Assembly (NCBI GenBank): GCA_039096225.1
Contig: JBBPEB010000023.1
Span: forward strand, 300,001-364,000
DNA: 64,000 nt
Direction: 5' to 3'
Source of the DNA: Blastocystis sp. Blastoise
Taxonomy: Eukaryota > Sar > Bigyra > Opalinata > Blastocystidae
A program made the position numbers and the translations under genes. The stretch's first letter is position 1, and each line of letters opens with the position of its first letter. Under the pieces are notes generated by a model. The model was not told the origin of the DNA and ran no database searches. It saw nothing but the letters and a program-made list of their open reading frames with translations. Below are positions 12,749 through 47,847 of this stretch, piece by piece.

Positions 12749-13973
12749 TTTGGTAGAAAAAACTAAATAAAGCAGAAGATATAGTTTTATTCATAATTTT
12801 TATGTTTGAGTAATCAACTATAAAATATAAATATACATTATATATGGCAACAGAATCTATATAAAGATCTTTTTAATAAATATAAAAAGTGAAATGATTC
12901 TGGATCTTTTCTGATTGTCATATTCTGCAGTCATCAGAATAACGATTCCTATGATTTTATTGGATAATTCATACTAAAAAACAAATAATATGAAGATCAT
13001 CTAACTACAGAATAGGGGGAGATTTTTATAATCTTTTTTCTCTATTTTTTTTAATTCTTATCATTGCTTTGCTTTTTATGTATTTTAGTGACTCTATTTA
13101 GTGATACCTGTTTTTGTAAAAAAGTGAGAAAAAAAATATGAAACAAAAAACAAATTGTTATTGTTGTTTTTGTGAATTGTATTAAAATATACTTTAAATT
13201 ATTCAATTAACTATATTTTTTATTCAAAAATAAATTTTAACATATTTATTCATTCAAGTCTTTGAACGATTTAAACAAAATCTAAATAAAAAATTTTGGA
13301 TTTTTTTATTAAAAAAGTTTTTAAATTCATTTCATGTACTCATTTATTTATAGTATAATATTGTATATATATTGGCCTACATACAACAATTATATTTCAT
13401 TTTTTATTTATACAATTCACGGACACACACATTTTTCACTTATCACAATCATTTATTTAGGTAGCAAATGAGTTTATGATCAGTAAAAAGAAAAGCTTTA
13501 GCTATTATTTAATTAAAAAAAAGAACGAAATGATGGTTGATGAAACATAAACCTTTGAAAAATGAAAAAAATGAGTTTAAAAAAATGACTACACAGAATA
13601 GAAACATTTTGAGTGCAATGAAAACTATTTTAAAAATAAAGTGTTTATAATTATTGAAAAGATGTAATGAACAAAAAGAAAAACATATGAATACCTTTAT
13701 ATAAGACAATTGGTAATTATATAAAAATATATTTATAATGATATCTTTGCATATAGGTGTGTTTTCTATCATTTTATAAAATAATACTAAAAAAATGAAT
13801 AGAAACGGAAAAAGAATTAAAGAAGTATATGTAAATGATTTTTGACAATAATCAATAATATAGAATAAAAATACAAGGTATAAATAGATAAATAAATAGT
13901 TGAAAATAAATGAATTAAAAAAAAATGTTTATAAAAATAAACAAGAAAGTAATATATATGTATATTCTTATTT
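12749..13973. other. intergenic region, no gene supported
   Basis: About 1.2 kb upstream of the PX-BAR gene and downstream of the MFS gene. It is A+T-rich with long A and T runs. The 87- and 62-codon minus-strand frames here are hydrophobic low-complexity sequence. No repeat array or RNA gene was recognised. Confidence 0.6.
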
Positions 13974-15317
13974 TTAAACCGAGTCAATTTGATTTTTAAT
14001 TTCATTTTCAGCAGGAATAAGAGGAGCTTGTATAGTATCTTTATTTATATTATTATTTCGTTTAAAGAAGTTAAAAAGTTTTTGTTTTGAATTATTATTA
14101 TTAGCGCTAGTAGAATTATTATTATTATTATTATTATTACCAAATATAGGTTTATGGATAATTTCAGAAGAATACCAGAATAATATAAGTGCACTTAATA
14201 AACAAATAACAACAGAAATACCTCCACCAACTATATAATTCATTTCATTCTTAATAAATACCATAAGTAATTCTAATAATTCCCAACCAATATTAGAAAT
14301 TACTAGTATACAACAAATAGCATTCCCAGAGTCTATTCCAAATGTATCCATAGAAATAGTAATAAGAGTAGGCCATAATAATGCTACAAATATAGATGTT
14401 ATAATAACAACATAACCACCATATTGTTGACATATTAATGTAATAATTAATAAAACACTAATAGCAAATAAACAATAGACTAAAGATTTAAGATGTCCAA
14501 CTTTATCTACTACAAATCCTAAAAAGAAACGAGAAGCAGTATAGAACCAATAAGTACATGTAGTCATCCATAAATAATTAGAAGGGTCATGATGATATTC
14601 TTTAATAAATTCAACTAAATCAACCATAACGTAGTTTTCAATATAATTAAATAATACATAAATTCCAGAGAAGAACCATACTCTATAGTCGTGAATAGCT
14701 TTGTTGACATAAAAGGTACTTTGACTTGATTGAATCACTTCAGGAATATCAAAATTTACCATAAATAACATGATAATACCTATCACAACAATACCTATAC
14801 AAAATGCATAGATAGCATGGAAACCTAAACTGAATAAAGAAGCAATATTTGGAGCTGTAGTTGTCGAAATAGAAGAACCAAGTCCATTGAAAAAGTGAAG
14901 TAAACACATCATACTAGCAGAGGAAGATCCAGCAAATACAACTGTACCAAAACCATTTAATGAAGTAGCAAGACAACCATAAGCAAATAAGAAAATAATG
15001 ACAGATGCAAAGAAAATAGGATCAGAAATGATAAAAGCACTGAAAATACATCCTGTAGCAGCTAAGATCAATCCAGTAATAATAGAAGCACGAAGAGAAA
15101 AGAAATTGTAGATGATTGTACCTACAAGAAGACATATAGGATATATATATTCCATGTTCTTGGCGATATCAACAGGAAACTTATTGGCTAAACTCTTACG
15201 AGCAACAATTTCACTTCCTTGTACCCAACCATAGATAAACATAGCAAGGTATCCAAAAAGAATAAGAGTTAATCTAGGATAATTAATTTGAGTCTTTGGT
15301 TTCTGAGGAGTCTCCAT
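13974..15317 (-). CDS. major facilitator superfamily transporter (single exon, 447 aa)
   Basis: This is one uninterrupted frame from ATG at 15317 to TAA at 13974, the only clearly intronless gene of the window. Twelve hydrophobic segments can be counted: six up to residue about 190, a loop with NFDIPEVIQSSQ, then six more to about 395. A typical inter-helix motif (SRFFLGFVVDKVGHLKS, residues about 265-280) matches the MFS loop signature at the start of the second half. The C-terminal 50 residues are cytosolic, Asn- and Lys-rich, with two poly-Asn stretches. Substrate is not evident; the overall length and helix spacing suit a sugar- or organic-anion-type MFS permease. It sits alone, with more than 700 bases of spacer on each side. 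Confidence 0.88.
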   Translation of the reverse strand: METPQKPKTQINYPRLTLILFGYLAMFIYGWVQGSEIVARKSLANKFPVDIAKNMEYIYPICLLVGTIIYNFFSLRASIITGLILAATGCIFSAFIISDPIFFASVIIFLFAYGCLATSLNGFGTVVFAGSSSASMMCLLHFFNGLGSSISTTTAPNIASLFSLGFHAIYAFCIGIVVIGIIMLFMVNFDIPEVIQSSQSTFYVNKAIHDYRVWFFSGIYVLFNYIENYVMVDLVEFIKEYHHDPSNYLWMTTCTYWFYTASRFFLGFVVDKVGHLKSLVYCLFAISVLLIITLICQQYGGYVVIITSIFVALLWPTLITISMDTFGIDSGNAICCILVISNIGWELLELLMVFIKNEMNYIVGGGISVVICLLSALILFWYSSEIIHKPIFGNNNNNNNNSTSANNNNSKQKLFNFFKRNNNINKDTIQAPLIPAENEIKNQIDSV

Positions 15318-16106
15318 TATATTTATACAAAGATATCAAAAGAATAATAAACCAGAATTTTTCATTTTGTAAAACTTGTACCCACAAAAAAATTATTTTT
15401 TTCTGTCTCTCTATTTTATGGATATTCCCATGGTTTTCTTGTTTAGTAATCCAAATGTTGTGTTTATTATTGATTTTGAAAGGTATAGGGACTTAATTTT
15501 ATTGAATCAATTCATTAAATAAGAGTCATTCTATGTTTTTAACTAATTTATGGAATAATCTTGATGTTGAAAGCTATAATAGTGTTTCATTGCTGATAAA
15601 GGTTTGTGTTGGGAGTTTAAATAGATGGAGATAAAGTGCTAGATTCATTTAAAAACGAGTCTATAAGAATAAGAATTGATTTTATTCTAGTTTTTTTGAA
15701 AAACTAAAGAACAATCATGCAATTATCTTAGTCGGAAAGGAACTATTATGCTTATAATAAGCGATGTGACAAGTATACATAGAGAATTTCATAAAAAGAA
15801 ACAAACAGTGAAAAATGAGAGAATAGTATATAAAAAAGGACTATAATACACAAAACAAAATGAAAAAAAAAAATGAATATATATGTGAAATAGTGATAAG
15901 CAAATATATTCATAAAACTATCAATAGTAAAGAAGAGTAAATATAATAAAATATATTATATGAGTCATTGAATGACAATAATATATATAATAAAATAGTA
16001 AAATAAAAAAAAAAGGAGAAAAGAAATGTGTGAATAATAATTATTATTATTAGATATTTTAGATATATAATGAATACACTATGCAAAATATAATATATAT
16101 ATATAA
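15318..16106. other. intergenic region, no gene supported
   Basis: About 790 bases between the 5' end of the MFS gene and the 3' end of the deubiquitinase gene. The part next to the MFS start is less repetitive. The part near 15840-16100 is A-rich and TA-rich. Nothing codes here convincingly. Confidence 0.6.
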
Positions 16107-22073
<5,967 letters not shown>

Positions 22074-23454
22074 TTTTCAGTATACTGATGTATATATGAT
22101 ACTTATTTATCTCAGAATATAGAATCTGAATTTTCTATTAAGTTTTTATATACTAGTAATTGATGTGTTTATAAAAGGGATTATTTTTTTAAGAAAATCA
22201 TAAGAAACCGTATGATTCAGTCATTATCAGCATTGCTGAATTCACACAAATGATTCTTTTTCGATATTTTTTTATGTTTTTGGTGATCTTTTCACAAGTG
22301 AATCACATTAATAGTATAATGATGGACATTATAGATAGATGATATCAAAGTAATTTTTGTGAAAAATATTAACGTGAATTACCATTACGTTATTGTTGGA
22401 AATATAAAGATTTGATGCTTTTTATAATTAAAATGGAAAGAATTGGTTTTAGAAATCTTTCTTCACTACGAAATAGATCAAAAACGTTATAATGTACGAT
22501 ATCGTTCGTGATGAAGTATTAATAAATTGGTGTGACTTGTTTTAATAATAGTCTTTGTGATTATTCTATTGTAAATCTAAAAAGGATTCATAGAATCTCT
22601 TCTATATCGATAAATTTTTAAAAATTAGGCTCACTTTTGGAAATTAAAGTTTATATGACTTTTATAAGTTATGTTAGATTATAGATGATAAGAAAAATAA
22701 TGATAAGAATTATATTATATAGTAAAAGTCAACATACATATTATTATTCATTAATGAACTTGAAATTCAATTATATATTCGAAAAGATACAACGAAACAC
22801 GAAAAATTTTAAAAAACAAACAAATACTTTAATTGCGAAACACTAAGGACAACAAACAAACAAAATAAATAAACAAAAAGAAAAACAAGAAAAAAAAAAT
22901 AAAAATATACATGAACAAATAATAAGAACAAACAAGAAAAAGAAAAAGAAAAAGAAAGAATTAAAAAAAAACATGAAAAACAGATAAAACTATATAAAAA
23001 TAATTATAATGAATAGAATTGAAATAAATTCTAATAACAAATGTTGAATATAATTCATTTAGATAAAAAAAAAATAGAAAACAATAAGAAGAGAAAGATA
23101 TTTTTATATAGATTATTCAATAAAGAATATATAATATCATTATATATATATAATTCAATATATATATATACATACATTTAACGTATATAAAATAGAAATA
23201 TATATAAAGATTCTTTTAAAGCTATATTTTCAATATTTTATCTATATATATTAATAAATAAACAATATTTATTCTATATATATTATTCTACATAAATAAA
23301 TTATATATATATTTTTTACATAAATAATATAAATACACATTTTTACATAAATAAATTATATATAAATTATTTAACATAAATAAATTATATATATATTTTT
23401 TACATAAATAATATAAATACACATTTTTACATAAATAAATACAATATATGAATA
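22074..23454. other. 1.4 kb intergenic region with a duplicated AT-rich block
   Basis: No gene is supported. The half near the USP start (22080-22750) is comparatively complex. From 22800 on it is A-rich, then TA-rich. Near the 3' end of the MORN gene, a block of about 65 bases containing TTTTTTACATAAATAATATA occurs at about 23290-23355 and again at about 23376-23441. Confidence 0.65.
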
Positions 23455-24343
23455 TTATAATTTTCCAACGAATTGATCATGATTCCAAATTCCTTCTTCT
23501 ATTGTTCCATTTATATAAGTAATTTTACCTCTACCTCTACGTTCACCATTATAAAATCTACCTTCATAAATCTCTCCATTATTAATAGATCGAATTCCTA
23601 TTCCATGAGGTTTATCATCATTCCATTGACCATCATAATAACTACCATCTATCCAATGAAATATACCAGAACCATTCTTTTTATCTTTATGCCATAAACC
23701 ATCATAATAATCACCTGATTTATAAAATAATTTACCTGCTCCTTCACGTTCTCCACATCTCCATTCTCCTTCATAACGATCTCCATTCGAATAAAACAAA
23801 GAACCTACACCATTTCGTTGAGAATTACAATAATCTCCTACATATCTTGATTTATCAGGATAGATCTCTTCTACAGGACCTACGATCTGATCTAAATTTC
23901 CATTAAAAAATGCTTTTAAAATAGTTCCATTAGATCGAGTCAATTGTCCTTTACCATATATCTGATTGAGCTTGAATTCACCTTCAAATACATCTCCATT
24001 AGAATATTCTAATTTTCCAGTACCATCTCGTCGATCATTTTTATATTCACCATCATATTTTGATCCATCTTTCGATTCTTCTACTCCATGACCATCACGT
24101 TGACCGCAAATCCATGAACCAGTATACCGACAAACTATATTTAAAAAATATAATCAAATAAGTAATTCAATTACAATTAGAGGTTGTAAATTCTCTTGGT
24201 AAGGATATCATATTTCTTTGAATCATCTCTTCTAGTCTAAATACAATGAAATCTATATTATAGAATATCAACAGAGGTTAATATAAGAAAAAAAATGAAG
24301 TTTTAGTATTATACCCAGTTTTTTCATGATAATCCTGATTCAT
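23455..24343 (-). CDS. MORN-repeat protein (3 exons, 256 aa)
   Basis: Exons 24343-24315, 24236-24175 and 24134-23455 give 257 codons with matching phases. After about 35 residues of N-terminal sequence (LEEMIQRNMISLP), the rest is nine to ten consecutive MORN repeats of 23 residues. Examples are YDGEYKNDRRDGTGKLEYSN, YEGEWRCGEREGAGKLFYKS and YDGQWNDDKPHGIGIRSINN. Repeat 4 is degenerate (AFFNGNLDQIVGPVE). MORN repeats form an elongated beta sheet used for membrane-skeleton, ciliary or cytokinesis scaffolds in protists and for lipid or protein binding. No enzymatic domain is attached, so the specific role is open. A short first exon with an ordinary AT-rich intron precedes the repeats. Confidence 0.9.
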
Positions 24344-24858
24344 TTCGTTAGGTTATCATTATCATTTTTATTTTTGTGTTTTTCTTAGTGATAATATAAA
24401 GATAATATATAATAATATAGGTGAATACTATAAGAGTTCACTTGCTTCATAATATCAGTGAAAGAAGGTATTTACGGAGTATGACTGACATATACAATGT
24501 GTAGTATAACACCAACATTCAATATTTTAAGAATTTCAATACTTTGTGTTATGGTGGCTTTAAAAATAGTTGATCATTCGAAACAAAATAAATTTTGCAT
24601 TTAATCATAGATCATTATTTTTTATATACTTTCATGAACTATGTGTGAATAAGTTCAATTTTTACAAATAGTCATTTATATATTCTAGCCGCCATTTAGA
24701 ATATTATTTTTCTTTGTCAAAATAATAATCACGATTTTATTGTTTTTCTCTATATAAATATAAAATAAACCCTGAATATAATAACAAAATTGTTTTTTAT
24801 AAATTAAATTTTCTTTTAGCTTGTTACATTCTATAAAGGCATCTATTCAGTAATTGAA
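24344..24858. promoter_or_regulatory. divergent intergenic region between the MORN and NDC1-like genes
   Basis: The two genes are transcribed away from each other, so this 515-base segment must hold both promoters. It is less repetitive than introns. I recognise no conserved element that I would call a TATA or initiator motif, given the base composition. Confidence 0.5.
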
Positions 24859-26212
24859 ATGGAAAAATTTGATGAAGCTGCGTTATTCTTATATAAGAAG
24901 AGATCATTAAATATATATTTATTTTCTATATTGAATGTTTTCGTGTGTGTCTCGCTAATCTATTTTTATTTCTCATTCTCCGTTACAAAACCTACTGAAT
25001 GCATGCGTAAATTCTATAATGTTATATTCGTGACGATTGGTTATGCATTTTTCCTTGTATGTTATCTATTTTATTATTTATTGATTGTTTCGTTCATTCT
25101 ATAGGTTTATTATGTTTATGTGAATACAAGAAGATTTTACTTATATTCATTAAATGTTGAATCTAAAAGTTGGACACATCGTGGTATTTCTATTTTGTGT
25201 TCACCTTATTTTTATGTGAATTGTATTCTTAATATGTTCATGAGTGCTTTCACAAGTATTTCCATACATATTCTAATCGATAAGTATATATATATATATT
25301 TCTTTTTCTATATTATTTATAAATAGAGAATTTTTTGTTCCTTCGACTGTCACATCTATTTTAATCATTCTTATTACTTTTATATATGAATATTTCAGCA
25401 TTATTCAGAAGGTAAGTCATTTTTTTTCTTAATTTTTATTATGTATAGTTATTCTTTTTTTAATAATGATTATATGTTGTTTTTTTAAATGTTTTATAAG
25501 TATTGTTATATAAATATATATATAATGTTATATATATATATATATATTATATAGTTATATAAATATATATATATAGTTATATAAAGTTGAACCTAACTAT
25601 ATGGCTAGTTCAATTGCAAATAATTATTTTTCTAAATCGATTCATTTAAAGAGTTTTATATATACTTCATTCTTAATGATTCTCTCTTCTCTTCTCTATA
25701 TTATCATGTATATATATATATAGTTAATTGAAATAATTATAGTATATTATAGATATTTATATTATTTAATATGTATATTATATTCATTTTTTTATATATA
25801 CCTTGTTATATATATATATAGTATACAATTGAATAATTTTATATGTCCAAGAATTCTCAAGTATATATATATATATATTATTTTTGTAATATATTTTAAT
25901 ATATATATATTTATATATTTATTTATTATCTATTTATATATATATAGATCTTTTTGGACTTTTCCATTAGTATCAAAAGAGTATATATATATTATTATTA
26001 TAATATTTATTATACTTATTATACTCTTTATAGATCTTATATTGTTCTCTACTTAATTGTGTTTATTCCTATATATTTACGATTCTTTGTCACTTTATAT
26101 TCAAAGAAAATATATTCAAATCCACTCTTTATTTCCACTGATGTATATATATATATATGCTAATTATATCTGTATATATATATATAGTTACCTGATGGAA
26201 TGATTACTGACG

Positions 26213-26257
<45 letters not shown>

Positions 26258-26489
26258 ATTATATCATTATTTTCAACTGGATCCAACTTATTTAATGAAC
26301 AAATACCTTATAAACTAGCTAATCATTTAGAGCCTCCGTGTAAAACTATATATAATCATGTTGCTAATTATTATATATATGTATATCAAAATATACATAA
26401 AAAGAAGTATTTATATAAGATTTATATATAATTATATATATATAATTATTTTTTATAGTGCACAGTTACCAGAGTCTTTATATTCAACG

Positions 26490-26531
<42 letters not shown>

Positions 26532-27615
26532 GGTCTACCTTTCCTATAGAATTATTCCGTAGTTTATTTTTTTCTTCTCTTCCTTCTATTCTTTCTTTTC
26601 ATAAGGATTCTTTATACTCTAGTTATTATATAATATTATCAAGTACTATTAATGATCTATATCATCAAAAATTATTATTATCACTTCCACTTGAAAAATG
26701 TATATCATGATATATATATAATAATGTTCATAATAAATATAATAATATTCATAATAAATATAATAATATCAATAATAAATATATATATATAGTACCTTAT
26801 GTTCAATCAAATTCAGTTTTATACCCATATATGAATACAACAGATTATATACAATGTACTGACTTATGCCTTTGGAATATACATAATTTAACATTATCTA
26901 TGTATACAACAACATATTTACTTGTGAATTTAATGAAGAAATCTGTATATATAAGTGATTCTATTCCTTTATATATATCAACTCTTGTCTATCTTCACAA
27001 ACAATTAACAAAATATATATATTTATATATTATAGATTCAATAATATTTATTTAAATATAGTAATTATTGATATATATAATTATTTTATTATAAAAATAT
27101 GGATTAATATTATATATTATTCATAATAATAATTATATATATACATATATAGATATATGAATCAATCTAATTACCCGGATTTAGGTGCCTATTCGTATTT
27201 AGGAAGAAAAGAAGATACTCTATTTACTGGTATATATATACATATATTATATAATAAATATTATATCTAATCAAAAATATATATATTTTCAATAATAATA
27301 ATAATAATATATAATTTATTCTATTCTTCAAAAATAATATATTTTCAATATATAAATAATAATAATAATATATAATTTATTATATCTAATCTAAAAAAAC
27401 AATATTTTCTATATTATAATAATAATAAAATATAATTTATTATATCTAATCTAAAAAAACAATATTTTCTATATAATAATAATAATAATATATCTCTAGC
27501 TATTGAAAATAATATCTATTTAATATTATCATCATTACCGCCATTATATGGACTTGTTTTCCCTCCAGATGTTGTCAATTTTATTACTATTTTCAAAAAA
27601 AGAAATCTTCTTTAA
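24859..27615 (+). CDS. NDC1: NDC1-like multipass nuclear-pore membrane protein (14 exons, 509 aa)
   Basis: Exons: 24859-25056, 25105-25283, 25327-25411, 25577-25707, 25822-25860, 25948-25980, 26034-26142, 26188-26215, 26256-26380, 26466-26488, 26533-26699, 26793-27012, 27153-27229 and 27500-27615 (510 codons). The first half holds about six hydrophobic segments, beginning YLFSILNVFVCVSLIYFYF. The second half is soluble. Its stretch SDSIPLYISTLVYLHKQL lines up with the conserved VQTTLPAILNTLLTLQ region of animal NDC1, and AIENNIYLILSSL with that protein's last helix. Topology (six membrane spans, cytosolic C-terminal domain) fits NDC1, which anchors the nuclear pore in the membrane. The similarity is faint, and an unrelated polytopic protein is possible. 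Intron 12 seems to start with AT rather than GT (27013); if not removed, a TAA at about 27053 would truncate the last 62 or so residues. Confidence 0.5.
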
Positions 27616-28288
27616 TTTATTATATATATATTTATATTGTTATTCAATCTTTTTATAATAATTATTCTTTTATTTTACTTTTTTAATATGTTGATGTTTT
27701 TATTTTATTTTATTTTTTTCTTGTTTTTACTGATGTTTTAAAAGGAATCTATGTGGACTATACATATGAATGTATTTTCTAATTATTTTACTGTTTGAAA
27801 ACATTAGTTATGCTGTTATGATACTTTTTTTTAAATCTTGATGTTTAAATACTATTTTAATCTTTTTATTCTATTATAACTTTAAAATTACTACATAAAT
27901 TATATACTAGAAACTTTATTATCTTTCACCTTTACACAACATTGATGAGAATCACTAAAAGATGTTATATAACAAAAAACAACCAAATCTAATATGTATG
28001 CAGACTTTAGTATCATGTCTAATCTCCTTAAAAAAATGAATATGAATCAATAAATCACATTATATAAAAAAAGGCGAAACAAAAACAATAAAAACCCCAC
28101 GAAACATGAATCATGAAGAAATTCAAATTATGAGTAAATTTATGAAATAAATCATGTTTATTTTTTAATTGACTCTTTCTTTAAAAACACCAACAAAGTC
28201 AATTAATAAATTTCTTTTTTCATTGTTTACAATTACTATTTATATTCAATAATTGTTGAATTATATATAAAAAGAAACAGTGAAAAAC
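27616..28288. other. intergenic region, no gene supported
   Basis: About 670 bases of A+T-rich sequence between the NDC1-like gene and the giant coiled-coil gene, both on the plus strand. It holds T-rich then A-rich stretches and nothing coding. Confidence 0.6.
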
Positions 28289-45398
<17,110 letters not shown>

Positions 45399-45986
45399 AA
45401 AATATGTATCTATTTATATACTACTGGAAATATTTATTCTATACTCTTTTTTTTTAAGATTTTTCTCCTTTTTAATTTTTATTGAAATGTTACTATATAT
45501 ATATATATATGTTTATTTCGCATTGATATTGATGTGAGCTGTTATTTATTTATTATTATATATATTTTTTAGCTGATTCTAATATTATTGTTTATAATAA
45601 CATTGTTAGTTCACATTAAATATCAATTACTTATCAATGATTATATATACTTATAATCATATGCTTTTATTTAATATATATTGTTTAGATTTTATGTTTT
45701 TTATCAATGTTTATATGAGATTTTAAGAATAAGATAGTTTGTTTAGTTGTTAATATATATAAACTGTGCTAATTTTCAAAATCTTAATTATAAAGAAAAG
45801 GTTATTAACTATAATATAAGAACAAATTTCTGTATATACTATAGACAACAAACACGAGATATATATGTTTAAAATAATAGTTTTTATTCTTCCTTATGAA
45901 ATACTACATATATATATAAATTACAATCAATTTCACTATTAAGAAATAAATATATTGTTAAAAATTGTGATTTTTTAAATAATATT
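45399..45986. other. convergent intergenic region
   Basis: About 590 bases between the ends of the giant coiled-coil gene (+) and the YIP1 gene (-). It is A+T-rich with no gene. Both 3' UTRs and polyadenylation sites must lie here; AATAAA-like strings are too frequent to single one out. Confidence 0.6.
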
Positions 45987-47354
45987 TTAGAAGATAGTTA
46001 TAATCGCAAATGTGACAAAGAGAAGTAATACTGGATATCTATATATATATATATATAATTAATGTTATCTGGATCAATAAAAAGATAAAGTATATTAATA
46101 TAAATGTAAAAAAAACTCAATATATATAAATAATAATAAATATTATTATATTTATTATTATATATATATATATACGCAATAATATATCGTTGTTCTCTCA
46201 TGTTCATTGACGCTTCGAATAATCTTGTACACGCAAATGTACACCAAAAGAGTACGAAGCACGTGAATATAAAACCGAATATATTACTATAAATAAAGAA
46301 AAATCATAAATATTCTTATTATTAAGAAATAAAACATATAATTTAAAATTTGTTTAAAATATAATATTTAGAATGTAAAATAATATATATATATATATAT
46401 ATACTTTAAAGAGAAGAATATTTTGACAATAGCTAGAGATAGAAGAGGAAGAATTCCATAACCAAGAATAGAAGTAGTGTGAGTTAAATCAACAGAATTT
46501 GTTGTAGATATTAAATTTAATAATAATGTCCTATATATATAAAAAAAAAATATTATTTATTAATTTATATGAAAATATATATATAAGATTATTATAAATT
46601 AATTTATATGAAGAATATATATATAAACAAGATTATTATTCATTTTTTAAGAATTTAAAGTCACATATATATATATTTATACATAAGAAAACAACCACAT
46701 AATCCGAATCCAAAAACATAACCATATTGAATCTTTCCAGACTATATATATATGTATTATTATTATTATAACATATAAATAATAATTATAACAACATAAA
46801 TAATACTTATAACAACATAAATAATAATAAAAACACAATATATAATTATTAATTTATAATAATAGAATATATACAAGTAAAAGAAGAGAAGATAAAAGGA
46901 ATAGAAAAAGAACAGGTCCTGTCAAATCAGCATCATCTAATAAATCCTGTGAAACAGTTCCTGTAGGATTTAAGGTGAATAAAGTCTTCTTTATAATATG
47001 TTTGAAATCAATCCCTAATTCTATATATATAAATATTCATTTTTTTTTTGTTAAATATAAAAAGAAAGAACAAAAAAAAAAAACAAAAATATATGTTTAT
47101 ATATTGAAAATCATAAACCAATCATCTATTTACCTTCTAAGAGAGGAGGTTCATTTGAGAAATCTTCTTCAAGCTCAGTCATATCACCTTGATAAATATT
47201 TTGTTGCATAGATCCTTGTACTCCCATTCCATATCCTTGTACACCTGAATCAACACCCATCCAATCATCAACGGGAGCAGGTCTCATGGGATTTGAATAA
47301 CCCTAATATATAATTCAAACTATCTAGAAACTGAACACATACACCTTGATTCAT
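45987..47354 (-). CDS. YIPF5: YIP1/YIPF5 family Golgi membrane protein (7 exons, 224 aa)
   Basis: Exons: 47354-47343, 47302-47134, 47020-46875, 46741-46683, 46530-46405, 46286-46176 and 46038-45987, 225 codons with agreeing phases. The first coding exon is only 12 bases (MNQG). Cytosolic N-terminus: Gly/Gln/Met-rich, then EPPLLEELGIDFKHIIKKT, the conserved Yip1 signature before the membrane region. Five hydrophobic segments follow, including TGPVLFLFLL, SGKIQYGYVFGFGLCGC, SILGYGILPL and FGFIFTCFVLFWCTF, then the short loop MREQRYIIAYPVLLL typical of YIPF5. Yip1 proteins bind Rab GTPases and act in ER-to-Golgi vesicle budding and ER structure. Length matches the family (about 250 residues). 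Complete and apparently functional. Confidence 0.93.
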
Positions 47355-47847
47355 AAAAGTATCGTGAATAATGAATAAATAGAAATATAAATATTTGCTA
47401 AACATTTTTTTTGAAAACTGAAAACCGTAAATACTTCTGTTTTACTGCGTATATTTCAATTATTTTCGGATTCTACAGAAGTTCATCTTCCTTTTTATAT
47501 TTTCATCTATTATTTGAATGATTATATACGAAGAATGTTATTTAGTTTTAATTAAGTTATCATATATAAACTTTATCGTCATTTATATCAAAATTCAAGA
47601 ATAATTATTATCAAAGTTAATGACTCTTTTTTCATAATAATTTTAAAATATATATATGTATAGCATAATATGTTGATTTCATTTTATGAGTTATATAAAC
47701 ATAGTTTTCCACATAAATGATAAAAAATGTGAAAAAAAATATTTAATTTTATTATTGTCAATTAAATAAATATATAATTATATAAGCAACTAAATAGAAT
47801 TTACATATTTGATACCCCCATTTTTATATGCTAATAATAAATTTCGT
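47355..47847. other. intergenic region, no gene supported
   Basis: About 490 bases of A+T-rich spacer between the YIP1 start and the 3' end of the YVH1-type zinc protein gene. It contains the YIP1 promoter; nothing else is recognised. Confidence 0.6.

Noticed and set aside
24175-24236. ATATCCTT string in the MORN gene resembling a U12 donor
   Set aside because: It lies inside an exon that keeps frame; there is no U12 branch site downstream and the GTAATT donor joins correctly.
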